From Streptomyces anulatus (GTDB lineage Bacteria > Actinomycetota > Actinomycetes > Streptomycetales > Streptomycetaceae): a stretch of 64,000 bases of DNA. Positions 40,390-50,692 of this stretch are shown here, one piece after another; position 1 is the stretch's first letter; each line of letters starts with the position of its first letter. Below the pieces are notes generated by a model, which saw only the letters and a list, made by a program, of their open reading frames with translations, did not search any database and was not told the DNA's origin. The stretch covers positions 744,001 to 808,000 of the forward strand of contig NZ_BMVK01000001.1 of the NCBI RefSeq assembly GCF_014650675.1, in the 5' to 3' direction. A program made the position numbers and the translations under genes.

Positions 40390-42317
40390 TGGCCGGTCCG
40401 GGCGGACGGATGATGGCCGGCGGCGCGCCCACCGACCGGTCGATGGATTTCAAGGGGTCGAGCAAGCGGCTGCTGAAGCGGTTCGGCCGGGAGAAGTCCT
40501 CGCTGTATCTGATGCTGGCAGCGGTGACGGCGAGCGTCGCCTTCTCGGTGGCCGGTCCGAAGATCCTCGGGAAGGCGACCGACCTGATCTTCGCGGGTGT
40601 GGTCGGGCGCGGAATGCCCGACGGCACGACGAAGGCGCAGGCGATCGAGGGGCTGCGTGAGAAGGGCAGCGGCTCCATGGCCGACATGCTCTCGGGGGTG
40701 AACTTCACCCCGGGCGAGGGCATCGACTTCGGGGCGGTGGGGAACGTCCTGCTGGTGGCCCTGGCGGTCTACGCCGGGGCCGGGCTGCTGCTGCTGGCGG
40801 CGACGCGGCTGTCGATCCGGGTGATCAACCGGATCGTGTTCCAGTTGCGCGAGGACCTCCAGACGAAGCTGGCGCGGCTGCCGCTGTCGTACTTCGACCG
40901 GGCCAAGCGCGGTGAGGTGCTGAGCCGGGCGACGAACGACATCGACAACATCTCGCAGACGCTCCAGCAGACGTTGGGGCAGTTGATCAACTCCCTGCTG
41001 ACGATCGTCGGCGTGCTGGTCGTGATGTTCTGGATCTCGCCGCTGCTGGCCCTGGTCGCGCTGGTGACGGTGCCGCTGTCGGTGGTCGTGGCGACGCAGG
41101 TCGGCAAGAGGTCGCAGCCGCAGTTCGTACAGCAGTGGCGGGTGACGGGGAAGCTCAACGCCCACATCGAGGAGATGTACACCGGGCACACCCTGGTGAA
41201 GGTCTTCGGCCGGCAGGAGGAGTCCGCGCGGGACTTCGCCGAGCAGAACGACGCACTGTACGAGGCGGGGTTCAAGGCCCAGTTCGCCAGCGGGGTCATG
41301 CAGCCGCTGATGTTCTTCATCTCGAACATCAACTATGTGCTGGTCGCGGTGGTGGGCGGGCTCCGGGTCGCCTCGGGCACGCTGTCGATCGGTGATGTGC
41401 AGGCGTTCATCCAGTACTCGCGGCAGTTCTCGATGCCGCTGACGCAGGTCGCCTCGATGGCGAACCTGGTGCAGTCCGGCATCGCTTCGGCGGAGCGGGT
41501 CTTCGAGCTGCTGGACGCCGAGGAGCAGGACGCGGACCCGGAGCACGGCGAGCGCCCGGAGCGGTTGGAGGGCCGGGTCTCGCTGGAGAAGGTGGCCTTC
41601 CGCTACGACCCGGAGAAGCCGCTGATCGAGGATCTGTCGCTGAGTGTGGAGCCGGGGCAGACCGTCGCGATCGTCGGTCCGACCGGCGCAGGCAAGACGA
41701 CGCTGGTCAATCTCCTGATGCGGTTCTACGAGGTGACCGGCGGGCGGATCGCGCTCGACGGGGTCGACGTGGCGAAGATGTCCCGGGACGATCTGCGGTC
41801 CTCCATAGGCATGGTGCTCCAGGACACCTGGCTGTTCGGCGGGACGATCGCGGAGAACATCGCGTACGGCGCTTCGCGCGAGGTCACCCGGGAGGAGATC
41901 GAGGAGGCGGCCCGGGCGGCGCACGCGGACCGGTTCGTCCGGACGCTGCCCGACGGGTACGACTCGGTGATCGACGACGACGGCGCCGGGGTCAGCGCGG
42001 GCGAGAAGCAGCTGATCACCATCGCGCGGGCCTTCCTGTCCGACCCGGTGATCCTGGTCCTCGACGAGGCGACCAGCTCGGTGGACACCCGGACCGAGGT
42101 GCTGATCCAGAAGGCGATGGCGCGCCTGGCCCACGGGCGTACGTCGTTCGTGATCGCGCACCGGCTCTCCACGATCCGGGACGCGGACGTGATCCTGGTG
42201 ATGGAGAACGGCTCGATCGTCGAGCAGGGCACGCACGAGGCGCTGTTGGCGGCCAAGGGCGCCTATGCGCGGCTGTACGCGGCCCAGTTCGCCCAGGCGC
42301 TGGCCGAGGTGGACTGA
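40389..42317 (+). CDS. Heterodimeric ABC exporter, catalytic half
   Basis: A 642-aa half transporter. An N-terminal extension of about 35 residues precedes six membrane helices, with a periplasmic-side insert near residues 70-115 (VGRGMPDGTTKAQAIEG...). The nucleotide-binding domain has Walker A GPTGAGKTT and Walker B LVLDEATSSVD with the catalytic Glu; its signature is SAGEK instead of SGGQ. Paired with the preceding gene, its Walker motifs face that partner's intact signature, forming the single working ATPase site. A ligand is not indicated by context. Confidence 0.9.
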   Translation: MAGPGGRMMAGGAPTDRSMDFKGSSKRLLKRFGREKSSLYLMLAAVTASVAFSVAGPKILGKATDLIFAGVVGRGMPDGTTKAQAIEGLREKGSGSMADMLSGVNFTPGEGIDFGAVGNVLLVALAVYAGAGLLLLAATRLSIRVINRIVFQLREDLQTKLARLPLSYFDRAKRGEVLSRATNDIDNISQTLQQTLGQLINSLLTIVGVLVVMFWISPLLALVALVTVPLSVVVATQVGKRSQPQFVQQWRVTGKLNAHIEEMYTGHTLVKVFGRQEESARDFAEQNDALYEAGFKAQFASGVMQPLMFFISNINYVLVAVVGGLRVASGTLSIGDVQAFIQYSRQFSMPLTQVASMANLVQSGIASAERVFELLDAEEQDADPEHGERPERLEGRVSLEKVAFRYDPEKPLIEDLSLSVEPGQTVAIVGPTGAGKTTLVNLLMRFYEVTGGRIALDGVDVAKMSRDDLRSSIGMVLQDTWLFGGTIAENIAYGASREVTREEIEEAARAAHADRFVRTLPDGYDSVIDDDGAGVSAGEKQLITIARAFLSDPVILVLDEATSSVDTRTEVLIQKAMARLAHGRTSFVIAHRLSTIRDADVILVMENGSIVEQGTHEALLAAKGAYARLYAAQFAQALAEVD

Positions 42318-42331
42318 GCGGACCGGGTGGA

Positions 42332-43423
42332 TCAGTCGAGGTAGCCGCGGAGTTGGTCGGCGAAGGCGTGGTCCCGCAGCCTGCTGAGGGTCTTGGACTC
42401 GATCTGGCGGATGCGTTCGCGCGTCACGCCGAAGATCCGGCCTATCTCCTCCAGGGTGCGGGGCCGCCCGTCCTCCAGGCCGTACCGCAGTTGGACGACC
42501 TTGCGTTCGCGCTCGCCGAGGGTGGAGAGCACCGCCTCCAGGTGTTCGCGCAGCAGGAGGAAGGCTGCGGACTCGACGGGCGACGCGGCGTCGCCGTCCT
42601 CGATGAGGTCGCCGAAGGAGACGTCGTCCTCCTCGCCGACGGGGGCGTGCAGGGAGACGGGCTCCTGGGCCAGGCGGAGGACTTCGGTGACCCGCTCGGG
42701 CGTCAGGTCGAGCTCGCCGGCGACGTCCTCGGGGCTGGGCTCGACGCCGCGTTCCTGGAGCATCCGGCGCTGGACCCGCACCACGCGGTTGATCAGTTCC
42801 ACGACATGGACCGGGACGCGGATGGTGCGGGCCTGGTCGGCCAGCGCGCGGGACATGGCCTGCCGGATCCACCAGGTCGCGTACGTGGAGAACTTGTAGC
42901 CCCGGGCGTAGTCGAACTTCTCCACGGCCCGGATCAGTCCGAGGTTCCCCTCCTGGACCAGGTCGAGCATGGTCAGCCCGCGGCCCACGTAGCGCTTGGC
43001 GACGGAGACGACGAGGCGGAGGTTGGCCTCGATGAGGCGGCGTTTGGCCGTACGGCCCATCACCACCAGCCGGTCCAGGTCCCCGGCGAGGCGGGAGTCT
43101 AGGTCGGGGGTGCCCGCGAGGCGTTCCTCGGCGAAGAGCCCGGCCTCGACGCGGCGGGCGAGTTCGACCTCCTCGGCGGCGGTGAGCAGCGTGATGCGGC
43201 CGATCTCGCGCAGATACTGCCGGAACAGGTCGGAGGTGGGGCCGCCGGAGTCGGCCCGGTTCCTCGGCTCCGGAGGGTCGGGGAGGTGCGTCGCTTCCAC
43301 CATGACTGCCTCGGGTGCGTATCCGGGCGGGCCGGCTGTGGTCTCCGGGTGGTGCAGCGACCTGTTCTGCGCCGGGATGGCCGCGATGGGCTCGGTCGTG
43401 GTCGTCACGGTCCGGGTCTGCAC
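42332..43423 (-). CDS. hrdA: RNA polymerase sigma-70 factor, group 2 (HrdA-like)
   Basis: A 363-aa sigma factor with regions 1.2 to 4 but no long acidic region 1.1, so it is a group 2 (primary-like, non-essential type) sigma rather than HrdB. Region 2 contains [36 protein letters not shown] (split here: LVQEGNLGL and [14 protein letters not shown]), region 3 begins [13 protein letters not shown], and region 4.2 is [19 protein letters not shown]. It should recognise promoters similar to HrdB's. Naming it hrdA rests on its being next to the ABC pair and dnaG, remembered from S. coelicolor. The GTG start has GGAGG 9-10 nt upstream. Confidence 0.85.
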   Translation of the reverse strand: MQTRTVTTTTEPIAAIPAQNRSLHHPETTAGPPGYAPEAVMVEATHLPDPPEPRNRADSGGPTSDLFRQYLREIGRITLLTAAEEVELARRVEAGLFAEERLAGTPDLDSRLAGDLDRLVVMGRTAKRRLIEANLRLVVSVAKRYVGRGLTMLDLVQEGNLGLIRAVEKFDYARGYKFSTYATWWIRQAMSRALADQARTIRVPVHVVELINRVVRVQRRMLQERGVEPSPEDVAGELDLTPERVTEVLRLAQEPVSLHAPVGEEDDVSFGDLIEDGDAASPVESAAFLLLREHLEAVLSTLGERERKVVQLRYGLEDGRPRTLEEIGRIFGVTRERIRQIESKTLSRLRDHAFADQLRGYLD

Positions 43424-43631
43424 GGGGGCGACCTCCAGGTGATCGCTGCCGGATGACGGGGGGGTGGAGGTCGGTCCGGCCCCGAGATGCTCCCCTGCGG
43501 ACCGGCGTGCTCCGATGACTCAGACATTCCCCAGTGTGGGGTACGACACACGACTGTCACGAGGGGCGTGCGGGGACTTTCTGGTTCCGGTCCGTCACCG
43601 GCCGATTACCGCGGCCGGGTGACGGGTGGGC

Positions 43632-45548
43632 TCAGAGCGCGGCGGCGCCGTGGGCGCGCAGGGACTGGGCGTACTGCTGGAGCACCCAGACCTCGTTCTG
43701 CGCGGCGGCCAGGTCCTGGGGCGCCACATGGCTGCCGAGGCGGGCGAGGCTGCCCTGGACGTCGTTGATGCGGCGGTCCACGGCGCGCAGCCGGACGTGG
43801 ACGAGCTGCATGCCCGCGTACGTCTCGTCGATGGTCTTGCCGATGAAGACCTCGACGGCGAGCTCGGTGACGAGGCTGCGGACGGTGTTGTCGGGGGCAG
43901 CGTCCATGACGGCGACCAGATACTCGCGGTTGTCGGCGAGGCCCTGTTCGGCGCCACCCGCCTCCTCGATGCAGCGGCGCACGGCGGCATAGGGCGGGGC
44001 GGTGAACTCGTCCACGCCGTACGCGTCGAAGGCCGGGGAGACCAGGGCGGGCTTCTGGAGGGCGAGCTTGAGCAGCTCGCGTTCGGTGCGGTGGGCGGGG
44101 CTGCGGAGGTTGAGCGCCGGTCCGGAGAAGCCGGGGGCGGTCTGCTGCGGGGCTGCGCCCCGCGGGGCCTGGGGGCCGCCGCGACGGGCGCCGCGCTCCG
44201 CGTTGTCGCCGCCCTTGTCCCGGGCCCAGCGGGCGAGCTGGGCGACGCGGTGGACGACGAACTCCTGGTCGAGGATGCCGACGAACCCGGCGAGCTGGAC
44301 GGCGACCTCGCGCTGCACGCTGCTCGTCTTGATCTTGGCGACGACGGCGGCGGCCTCGTCGAGGGCGGCGGCGCGGCCGGCCGGGGTCTCCAGGTCGTAC
44401 CGGCCGACGATCTGGCGCAGGGCGAACTCGAAGAGCGGGGTGCGCGGCTCGACCAGGTCGCGTACGGAGTCGTCACCCTTGGCGAGCCGCAGGTCGCAGG
44501 GGTCCATGCCGTCCGGGGCGATGGCGATGTACGTCTCGGCGGCGAACTTCTGGTCGTCCTCGAAGGCGCGCAGGGCGGCCTTCTGCCCTGCCGAGTCGCC
44601 GTCGAAGGTGAAGATGACGCGGGCGCTGCCGTTGTCCATGAGGAGGCGGCGCAGGATCTTGATGTGGTCGTTGCCGAAGGCGGTGCCGCAGGTGGCGATG
44701 GCGGTGGTGACCCCGGCGAGGTGGCAGGCCATGACGTCGGTGTAGCCCTCGACGACGACGGCGCGGCTGGCCTTGGCGATGTCCTTCTTCGCCAGGTCGA
44801 TGCCGTACAGCACCTGGGACTTCTTGTAGATCGGGGTCTCGGGGGTGTTGAGGTACTTCGGGCCGTTGTCGTCGTCGCGCAGCTTGCGGGCGCCGAAGCC
44901 GACGATCTCCCCGGCGGTGTCGCTGATGGGCCACATCAGCCGGCCGCGGAAGCGGTCGATGGGGCCGCGGCGGCCGTCCTGGGAGAGGCCGGAGGTGATC
45001 AGTTCCTTGTCGCTGAAGCCCTTGCCGCGCAGATAGCGGGTGAGGTGGTCCCAGCCGGCCGGGCTGTAGCCGACGCGGAAGTGGGTGGCGGCGTCCTGGT
45101 CGAAGCCGCGCTCGGCGAGGAACTTCCGGCCGATCTCGGCCTCGGGGCTCTCCAGTGCGCGGACGTAGAACTCGGCGGCGGCCTGGTGGGCCTCGATCAG
45201 CCGGATGCGTTCGCCGCGCTGGTGGGAGGGGTTGTAGCCGCCCTCCTCGTAGCGCAGGGTGATGCCCGCCTTGGCGGCGAGGCGCTCGACCGTCTCCGAG
45301 AAGGAGAGGTGGTCGATCTTCATCACGAAGGCGATCGTGTCGCCGCCCTCCTGGCAGCCGAAGCAGTGGAACAGGCCCTTGCCGGGGCTGACCTGGAAGG
45401 AGGGGGACTTCTCGTCGTGGAAGGGGCAGAGACCCTTGAGGTTTCCGCCGCCCGCGTTGCGCAGCTGGAGGTATTCGGACACGACGGAGTCGATCGGGAC
45501 CGCGTCCCGTACCGCCTTCACGTCGTCGTCGTTGATCCTGCCAGCCAC
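43632..45548 (-). CDS. dnaG: DNA primase
   Basis: A 638-aa primase of full length. The N-terminal CHC2 zinc finger is in LKGLCPFHDEKSPSF and FHCFGCQEGGD; the TOPRIM catalytic core contains VVVEGYTDVMACH and FTFDGDSAGQKAALRAF; the C-terminal DnaB-helicase-binding domain occupies about residues 470-638. It makes RNA primers for replication. The GTG at 45548 gives the standard N-terminus (MAGRINDDDVKAV). A long antisense frame over the whole gene is a GC-skew shadow. Confidence 0.97.
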   Translation of the reverse strand: MAGRINDDDVKAVRDAVPIDSVVSEYLQLRNAGGGNLKGLCPFHDEKSPSFQVSPGKGLFHCFGCQEGGDTIAFVMKIDHLSFSETVERLAAKAGITLRYEEGGYNPSHQRGERIRLIEAHQAAAEFYVRALESPEAEIGRKFLAERGFDQDAATHFRVGYSPAGWDHLTRYLRGKGFSDKELITSGLSQDGRRGPIDRFRGRLMWPISDTAGEIVGFGARKLRDDDNGPKYLNTPETPIYKKSQVLYGIDLAKKDIAKASRAVVVEGYTDVMACHLAGVTTAIATCGTAFGNDHIKILRRLLMDNGSARVIFTFDGDSAGQKAALRAFEDDQKFAAETYIAIAPDGMDPCDLRLAKGDDSVRDLVEPRTPLFEFALRQIVGRYDLETPAGRAAALDEAAAVVAKIKTSSVQREVAVQLAGFVGILDQEFVVHRVAQLARWARDKGGDNAERGARRGGPQAPRGAAPQQTAPGFSGPALNLRSPAHRTERELLKLALQKPALVSPAFDAYGVDEFTAPPYAAVRRCIEEAGGAEQGLADNREYLVAVMDAAPDNTVRSLVTELAVEVFIGKTIDETYAGMQLVHVRLRAVDRRINDVQGSLARLGSHVAPQDLAAAQNEVWVLQQYAQSLRAHGAAAL

Positions 45549-45595
45549 GTGTGAAGTCTACGGGTGGGCGCGGACAGTCGGACGCCCGGCAGGAG

Positions 45596-45638
45596 CCTCT
45601 CCGGTGCGCGGGCGGTGCCCGCCCGCACCCCGGAGAGG
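45596..45638. terminator. Imperfect GC hairpin between the FAD reductase and dnaG
   Basis: CCTCTCCGG pairs with CCGGAGAGG at the outside, with an inner GCGGGCGG/CGCCCGC helix, separated by a small internal mismatch. It follows the FAD-reductase stop. Confidence 0.5.
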
Positions 45639-45642
45639 ATCC

Positions 45643-46902
45643 TCAGAGCAGGGAGTCCAGCGGAACCGACGGGTCGGCGAGGGCTTCCGGGTCGTGCTGC
45701 TGGCGGGCCCGGACGATCTCCTGGATCGTTTCGGTGACATCCCACACGTTGACGTTCATCCCGGCGAGGACGCGGCGGTCCTTCAGCCAGAACGCGATGA
45801 ACTCCCGCTTCCCGGCGTCGCCCCGGATGATCACCTCGTCGTAGGAGCCGGGCGGGGCCCAGCCGGAGTATTCGAGGCCCAGGTCGTACTGGTCGGAGAA
45901 GAAGTACGGGACGCGGTCGTAACTCACGTCCTGGCCGAGCATGGCGCGGGCGGCGGCCGGTCCGCCGTTCAGGGCGTTCGCCCAGTGCTCGACGCGCAGC
46001 CGGGTGCCGAGCAGCGGGTGGGCGGCGGCGGCGACGTCCCCGGCGGCGTAGATGTGCGGGTCGGAGGTGCGCAGGGAGGCGTCCACGGCGATGCCGCCGC
46101 CGTGGGCGCGGTCGGCCATCTCCAGTCCCGCGGCCTCGGCGAGGGCGGAGCGCGGGGCGGCGCCGATCGCGGCGAGCACGTCGTGGGCGGGGTGCTCCTC
46201 GCCGTCGTCGGTGCGGGCGGCGAGCACCATGCCGTCCTGGCCGATGATCTCGGTGAGGCGGGCCCCGAAGTGGAAGCGGACGCCGTGCGCGCTGTGCAGT
46301 TCGGTGAAGATCTGGCCCAGCTCGGGGCCGATGACCTGGTGCAGCGGGGTGGGCTCGGCTTCGACGACGGTGACCTCGGCCCCGTAGCCGCGGGCGGCGG
46401 CGGCGACCTCCAGGCCGATCCAGCCGGCCCCGGCGATGACCAGGTGGCCGTTGTCGCGGCCGAGGGCGGCGAGCACGTTGCGCAGCCGGTCGGCGTGGGC
46501 GAGGCGGCGCAGGTGGTGGACGCCGGCCAGTTCGGTGCCGGGGACGTCGAGGCGGCGCGGTTCGGAGCCGGTGGCCAGCAGCAGCTTGTCGTAGTGGATG
46601 ACGGTGTTGTCGCCGAGCTGCACGGTCTTCGCGTACCGGTCGAGCGCGGTGACCGGCTGGCCGAGGTGCAGTTCGATGTCGGCGCCCGCGTACCAGGCGC
46701 GTTCGTGGGTGAAGACGCTGTCGCGTTCGGCCTTGCCGTCCAGGTAGCCCTTGGAGAGCGGCGGCCGTTCGTAGGGGTGGTCGCGCTCGTCGCCGATGAG
46801 GATCACCCGGCCGGTGAACCCTTCGGCGCGCAGTGTTTCGGCCGCCTTCGCCCCTGCGAGTCCTGCTCCGACGATGACGAACGTCTGGTGTGCGTCGACC
46901 AC
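45643..46902 (-). CDS. NAD(P)H-dependent FAD reductase (ferredoxin reductase-like)
   Basis: A 419-aa pyridine-nucleotide disulfide-oxidoreductase-fold flavoprotein of the ferredoxin/rubredoxin/putidaredoxin reductase type, with a C-terminal reductase domain (about 325-400). It shows FVIVGAGLAGAKAAETLR (FAD), ERPPLSKGYL, ATGSEPRRL, VIAGAGWIGLEVAAAA (NAD(P)H) and IYAAGDVAA. No redox-active CxxC is seen. It would pass electrons to a ferredoxin or oxygenase; none is encoded nearby. GTG at 46902 has GAGGAGG 6 nt upstream. Confidence 0.88.
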   Translation of the reverse strand: MVDAHQTFVIVGAGLAGAKAAETLRAEGFTGRVILIGDERDHPYERPPLSKGYLDGKAERDSVFTHERAWYAGADIELHLGQPVTALDRYAKTVQLGDNTVIHYDKLLLATGSEPRRLDVPGTELAGVHHLRRLAHADRLRNVLAALGRDNGHLVIAGAGWIGLEVAAAARGYGAEVTVVEAEPTPLHQVIGPELGQIFTELHSAHGVRFHFGARLTEIIGQDGMVLAARTDDGEEHPAHDVLAAIGAAPRSALAEAAGLEMADRAHGGGIAVDASLRTSDPHIYAAGDVAAAAHPLLGTRLRVEHWANALNGGPAAARAMLGQDVSYDRVPYFFSDQYDLGLEYSGWAPPGSYDEVIIRGDAGKREFIAFWLKDRRVLAGMNVNVWDVTETIQEIVRARQQHDPEALADPSVPLDSLL

Positions 46903-47026
46903 TTGATGCCTCCTCAGTGCTGTGCTGCGCGGCGCCCCCAGCTGCGAGCGTCCCGCACGCAGCGTGATGGCGAAAGAGGGAGTGCCCGGGACAGGTCACC
47001 CCCAGTGGTCAGGTTCCAGTCTGCCG

Positions 47027-48376
47027 TCAGCCGCGACGGGCGGTCAGCGCGGCGTGCAGGGATCGCGCGGAGGCGTCCGTGAGCGCCGCGATCTGGTCGA
47101 CGAGGACCCGCTTGCGGGCGTGGTCGTCGGGCGCCTGGTCGAACAGGGCCCGGAAGTGCGGTTCCAGGCCTTCGGGGGCGCGGGCGGTGAGGGCGGCGGC
47201 CAGCTCGGCAATCACGATGCGCTGGTCGGCGCGGATGGCCTCCTGCTCGGCGCGCTGCATGACGTACCGGTCGGCGACCGCCTTGAGCACCGCGCACTCG
47301 TGGCGCACCGCGCGCGGGACGACCAGCTCGGCGCCGTACCGGCCGAGGCGGCCGGGTCCGTACACCGCGCGGGTGGCGGTCTCGGCCTCCGTGCAGAAGC
47401 GGCCGATGAGCTGGCTGGTGGCGTCCTTCAGCCGGGCCTGGGCCACGGCGGAGCCGTCGTAGCCGTGCGGCCACCAGTCCTGGTCGATCAACCGGTCCAG
47501 GGCCTCCGACAGCTCCTGCGGGTCGGTGCCGGCCGGGACGTAGCGGCCGATGGCGACCGCCCAGATCTCCTCGCGCTCCGGCTCGGCGTAGAGGCAGTTG
47601 GGGTCGATGTGCCCGGCGTGCAGCCCGTCCTCGAAGTCGTGCACGCTGTACGCCACGTCGTCGGACCAGTCCATGACCTGGGCCTCGAAGCAGGTGCGGT
47701 CCTCGGGGGCGCCCTCGCGGGCCCACGCGAAGACCGGGACGTCGTCGGCGTACACCCCGAACTTGGCGGAGTGCGGGTCGGTGGGGTGCGCGCCGCGCGG
47801 CCAGGGGTACTTGGTGGCGGCGTCCAGGGCGGCCCGGGTCAGGTTGAGGCCGACGCTGACCAGGTCGCCGGTGTGCGGGTCGCGGACGAAGCGCTTGGGC
47901 TCCAGGCGGGTCAGCAGGCGCAGGGACTGGGCGTTGCCCTCGAAGCCGCCGCAGTCGGAGGCGAAGTCGTTGAGCGCCTGTTCGCCGTTGTGGCCGAACG
48001 GCGGGTGGCCCATGTCGTGGGCCAGGCACGCCGTCTCCACCAGGTCCGGGTCGCAGCCGAGGACCGCGCCCAGCTCGCGGCCGACCTGGGCGCACTCCAG
48101 GGAGTGGGTGAGCCGGGTGCGGGGGCTGGCGTCCCAGACGAGGGAGCGGGTGCCGGGCGTCACGACCTGGGTCTTCCCGGCGAGCCGGCGCAGGGCGGCC
48201 GAGTGCAGGACCCGGGCGCGGTCGCGCTGGAAGGCGGTGCGGCCGGGGCGCTTGTCCTCCTCGGTGTCGAAGCGCTCGGTGTCGGCGGACCTGTAGGGGC
48301 TCGCCCCCCGTCCGCTCGGTGCGCTCTGTGCGCCGTGTGTCCGGTCTGCCCCGTGTGCGCCCTGTGTGCCGTCCAT
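47027..48376 (-). CDS. dgt: Deoxyguanosinetriphosphate triphosphohydrolase-like protein
   Basis: A 449-aa HD-domain dNTP triphosphohydrolase. The metal motif reads [16 protein letters not shown] ... [20 protein letters not shown] (H...HD...D type), and a later Asp is in [17 protein letters not shown]. It removes triphosphate from dNTPs, limiting pool imbalance. I take ATG at 48376; an in-frame TTG at 48406 would add ten residues. It lies between the FAD reductase and a CbiX-like gene, all leftward. Confidence 0.92.
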   Translation of the reverse strand: MDGTQGAHGADRTHGAQSAPSGRGASPYRSADTERFDTEEDKRPGRTAFQRDRARVLHSAALRRLAGKTQVVTPGTRSLVWDASPRTRLTHSLECAQVGRELGAVLGCDPDLVETACLAHDMGHPPFGHNGEQALNDFASDCGGFEGNAQSLRLLTRLEPKRFVRDPHTGDLVSVGLNLTRAALDAATKYPWPRGAHPTDPHSAKFGVYADDVPVFAWAREGAPEDRTCFEAQVMDWSDDVAYSVHDFEDGLHAGHIDPNCLYAEPEREEIWAVAIGRYVPAGTDPQELSEALDRLIDQDWWPHGYDGSAVAQARLKDATSQLIGRFCTEAETATRAVYGPGRLGRYGAELVVPRAVRHECAVLKAVADRYVMQRAEQEAIRADQRIVIAELAAALTARAPEGLEPHFRALFDQAPDDHARKRVLVDQIAALTDASARSLHAALTARRG

Positions 48377-48486
48377 GGTTCCGACAGTAGCGACCGGGAC
48401 GGACAACGTGGCGTGAGCGGGCCCGGATGTCAGGCGGAAGCGAGCAAGCTCACCGCGTCGGCCGGGGCTAGGGGGTGGCTTGTCGA

Positions 48487-49527
48487 TCAGGCCGGATCAG
48501 GGAGCGGGGTCCGGTGCCGTGCATCGCAAGGCGGAGAAGGGAGTAATGGCGGAGCCATGGCGAGTGACGACAACGCGGCGAGGTGCGGTGCCGGACCCCG
48601 CGAGCCCGGCATGATCGGCAAGCCACCCCCTGGGGCCCCCTCCGGGGCGGACCGTGCCTGGTCGTAGCGGTGCAGTACGAGGCGGGCCATCGCCGGGTGG
48701 GCGCCGAGCGGGGCGGCGGCCCGGTGCGGTACGGCGTCGGCGCAGGCGCTCGCGAAGCGGCCGGGGGCGGTGAAGTACGAGGCGACGAAGGCCCGGTGGC
48801 GGCCCCGGGCGGCCAGCGCGCGCAGCGCGGCCGGGACGGTGGGCGTGGCGGCGGAGGCGTACGCGGGGACGACGGGCACGCCGAGGCGCGTCGCGAGCAT
48901 GCCGGCGGTGCGCCGGGTGTCCTGGGCGGAGTCGGGGTCGCGGGATCCGGCGGCGGCGAGGACCACGGCGGCGCGCCGGCCGCCCTCGTCGGCGGGGTCC
49001 CAGCCGGCTTCGGCGAGCCGCCCGTACAGCGCCTCGACGAGCAGGGGGTGGGGGCCGAGGGGCGCGGCGATCCGGGTGCGTACGTCGGGGGCGGCGGCCG
49101 CCCTGGCGGGAAGGTCGCGCTTGACGTGGTGGCCGCGTCCCAGGAGCAGCGGTACGAGGACGGCGTCGGCCCCGCGCAGGCCGTCCAGGGTGTCCGGGAG
49201 CAGCGGCCGGTTCAGCTCGATGTGGCCGAGCCGGACGTCGAGGCCGGGGCGCAGGTCGCGCACCAGGTCCAGGAGGGCCAGCGCGGTGCGCAGGGCCTCC
49301 GGGTCGCGGCTGCCGTGTGCCACGGCGACCAGGGACGGGGCGGACGGGCCGCCGTCCTCGGCGGGGCGGTCGGGCTGCCGGGTGCGGTGCATGGGTCTGG
49401 GGGTTCCGTTCCGGGAGACGAGGCTGAGCTGGGCGCCGAGCCGGTCGGTGATGCGGGTGAGGAGTTGCGCGGTGCTGTCGGTCATCGGGGGCGACCGGTG
49501 AGGCTGTTCGGGGGCCTGCTCCGTCAT
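48487..49527 (-). CDS. Sirohydrochlorin chelatase (CbiX/SirB-like) protein
   Basis: A 346-aa protein with two tandem CbiX-like halves: [19 protein letters not shown] (about residues 72-90) and [21 protein letters not shown] in the second half, in which the first His of HGSRD is replaced by Ala. It would insert Co or Fe into sirohydrochlorin, relevant to the sirohaem of NirB encoded about 7 kb away. The N-terminal 60 residues and the last 50 are low-complexity extensions. ATG or alternative start at 49527; MTDSTAQ at residue 15 is a second candidate start. Confidence 0.82.
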   Translation of the reverse strand: MTEQAPEQPHRSPPMTDSTAQLLTRITDRLGAQLSLVSRNGTPRPMHRTRQPDRPAEDGGPSAPSLVAVAHGSRDPEALRTALALLDLVRDLRPGLDVRLGHIELNRPLLPDTLDGLRGADAVLVPLLLGRGHHVKRDLPARAAAAPDVRTRIAAPLGPHPLLVEALYGRLAEAGWDPADEGGRRAAVVLAAAGSRDPDSAQDTRRTAGMLATRLGVPVVPAYASAATPTVPAALRALAARGRHRAFVASYFTAPGRFASACADAVPHRAAAPLGAHPAMARLVLHRYDQARSAPEGAPGGGLPIMPGSRGPAPHLAALSSLAMAPPLLPSPPCDARHRTPLPDPA

Positions 49528-49766
49528 GCACCGATGGTGCCGGGCGAAGGTTGCCGGGCCGTTGCGCGAGGGTCACAGGGGTTTTCCGCCGCCTCACGGT
49601 GGGGTCGGGGACGGTGTGCGTACGCCCGCGCGGTCCGCTCCCCCGCCGGTGTCGGACGCCACAACCGGGGCGGCCGGCGAACCTTTGCGGCATCCCGGTC
49701 GTCAGGTGGGGTGGGGGCACACGGCCCGCGCGCACCTGGCGCGGCGGGCGGACGGACTGACGACGG

Positions 49767-50591
49767 GTGGGGGTTCTGGTGCGTGGGAAGAGCGGGAAGG
49801 CCGGGGAGAGACGGAAGGCGCTGGGGCGGTGGCTGACGGAGCACCGGTGGCCGGCCCGTTCCGTGTCCCGGCTGCGGGCCGGGCTGCGGCTGTCCGCCCG
49901 GTCCCGGCCGACGTCGTGGCCGGTGCTGCGGCTGCCGCGCACGCGGCGGGTGCAACGGCGGCTGGTGCAGGGGCTGATGGCCGCCTGTGTGCTGGCCCTG
50001 GTGCCCGCGACCTGGATGCGGCTGGAGTCCGGCGACCGGGTGGGCACGACGGCCGAGGCTCCGGCGCGGGAGGTCGCCGTGGTGTTCGGCGCCGGGCTGT
50101 GGAACGGCCGGCCGACCCCGTACCTGGCGCACCGGCTGGACGCGGCGGCCGAGCTGTACCGCACCGGGAAGGTGAAGGTCGTCCTGGTCACCGGGGACAA
50201 CAGCCGGGTGGAGTACGACGAGCCGGACGCGATGCGCACGTATCTCACCGGGCGCGGGGTGCCCGACGAGCGGATCGTGAGCGACTACGCCGGGTTCGAC
50301 TCCTGGGACTCCTGCGTCCGGGCCAAGAAGATCTTCGGGGTCGACCGGGCGGTGCTGGTGAGCCAGGGCTTCCACATCCACCGGGCGGTCACCCTGTGCC
50401 GGTCCGCCGGGATCGACGCGTACGGCGTCGGGGTCGACGAGCCGCGGGACACCACCTGGTACTACGGCGGCGCCCGGGAGCTGGCGGCCTCGGGCAAGGC
50501 CGCGCTGGACGCCCTGCTCCGGCCCGACCCGCGTTTCCTGGGGCCGGAGGAGCAGGGTGTGACGGAGGCGCTGGCCACCGGGGCGCGCTGA
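49767..50591 (+). CDS. SanA/YdcF-like (DUF218) membrane protein
   Basis: A 274-aa protein with a basic cytoplasmic N-terminus, one membrane segment (about residues 68-86, LVQGLMAACVLALVPATW) and an extracytoplasmic DUF218 domain. The domain shows VAVVFGAGLWNGRPTPYLAHRLDAA, VLVTGDNSRVEYDEPDAM and SQGFHIHRAVTLCRSAGI. SanA-type proteins affect envelope permeability to vancomycin-like drugs in enterobacteria; the molecular activity is unknown. The GTG start at 49767 is divergent from the CbiX gene. Confidence 0.82.
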   Translation: MGVLVRGKSGKAGERRKALGRWLTEHRWPARSVSRLRAGLRLSARSRPTSWPVLRLPRTRRVQRRLVQGLMAACVLALVPATWMRLESGDRVGTTAEAPAREVAVVFGAGLWNGRPTPYLAHRLDAAAELYRTGKVKVVLVTGDNSRVEYDEPDAMRTYLTGRGVPDERIVSDYAGFDSWDSCVRAKKIFGVDRAVLVSQGFHIHRAVTLCRSAGIDAYGVGVDEPRDTTWYYGGARELAASGKAALDALLRPDPRFLGPEEQGVTEALATGAR

Positions 50592-50692
50592 ACGGGCCCG
50601 CCCGAAGCACGGAACCGTCGCTCGGGACGAACCCGGCACCAGCGCTCCCCGCCGCGGGAGAGGTCACCGCTCCCCACCACCAAAATTCGTCC

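Noticed and set aside
43626..45554. Rightward frame covering the whole of dnaG
   Set aside because: Antisense to a convincing primase; Gly/Ala/Val-rich without motifs.
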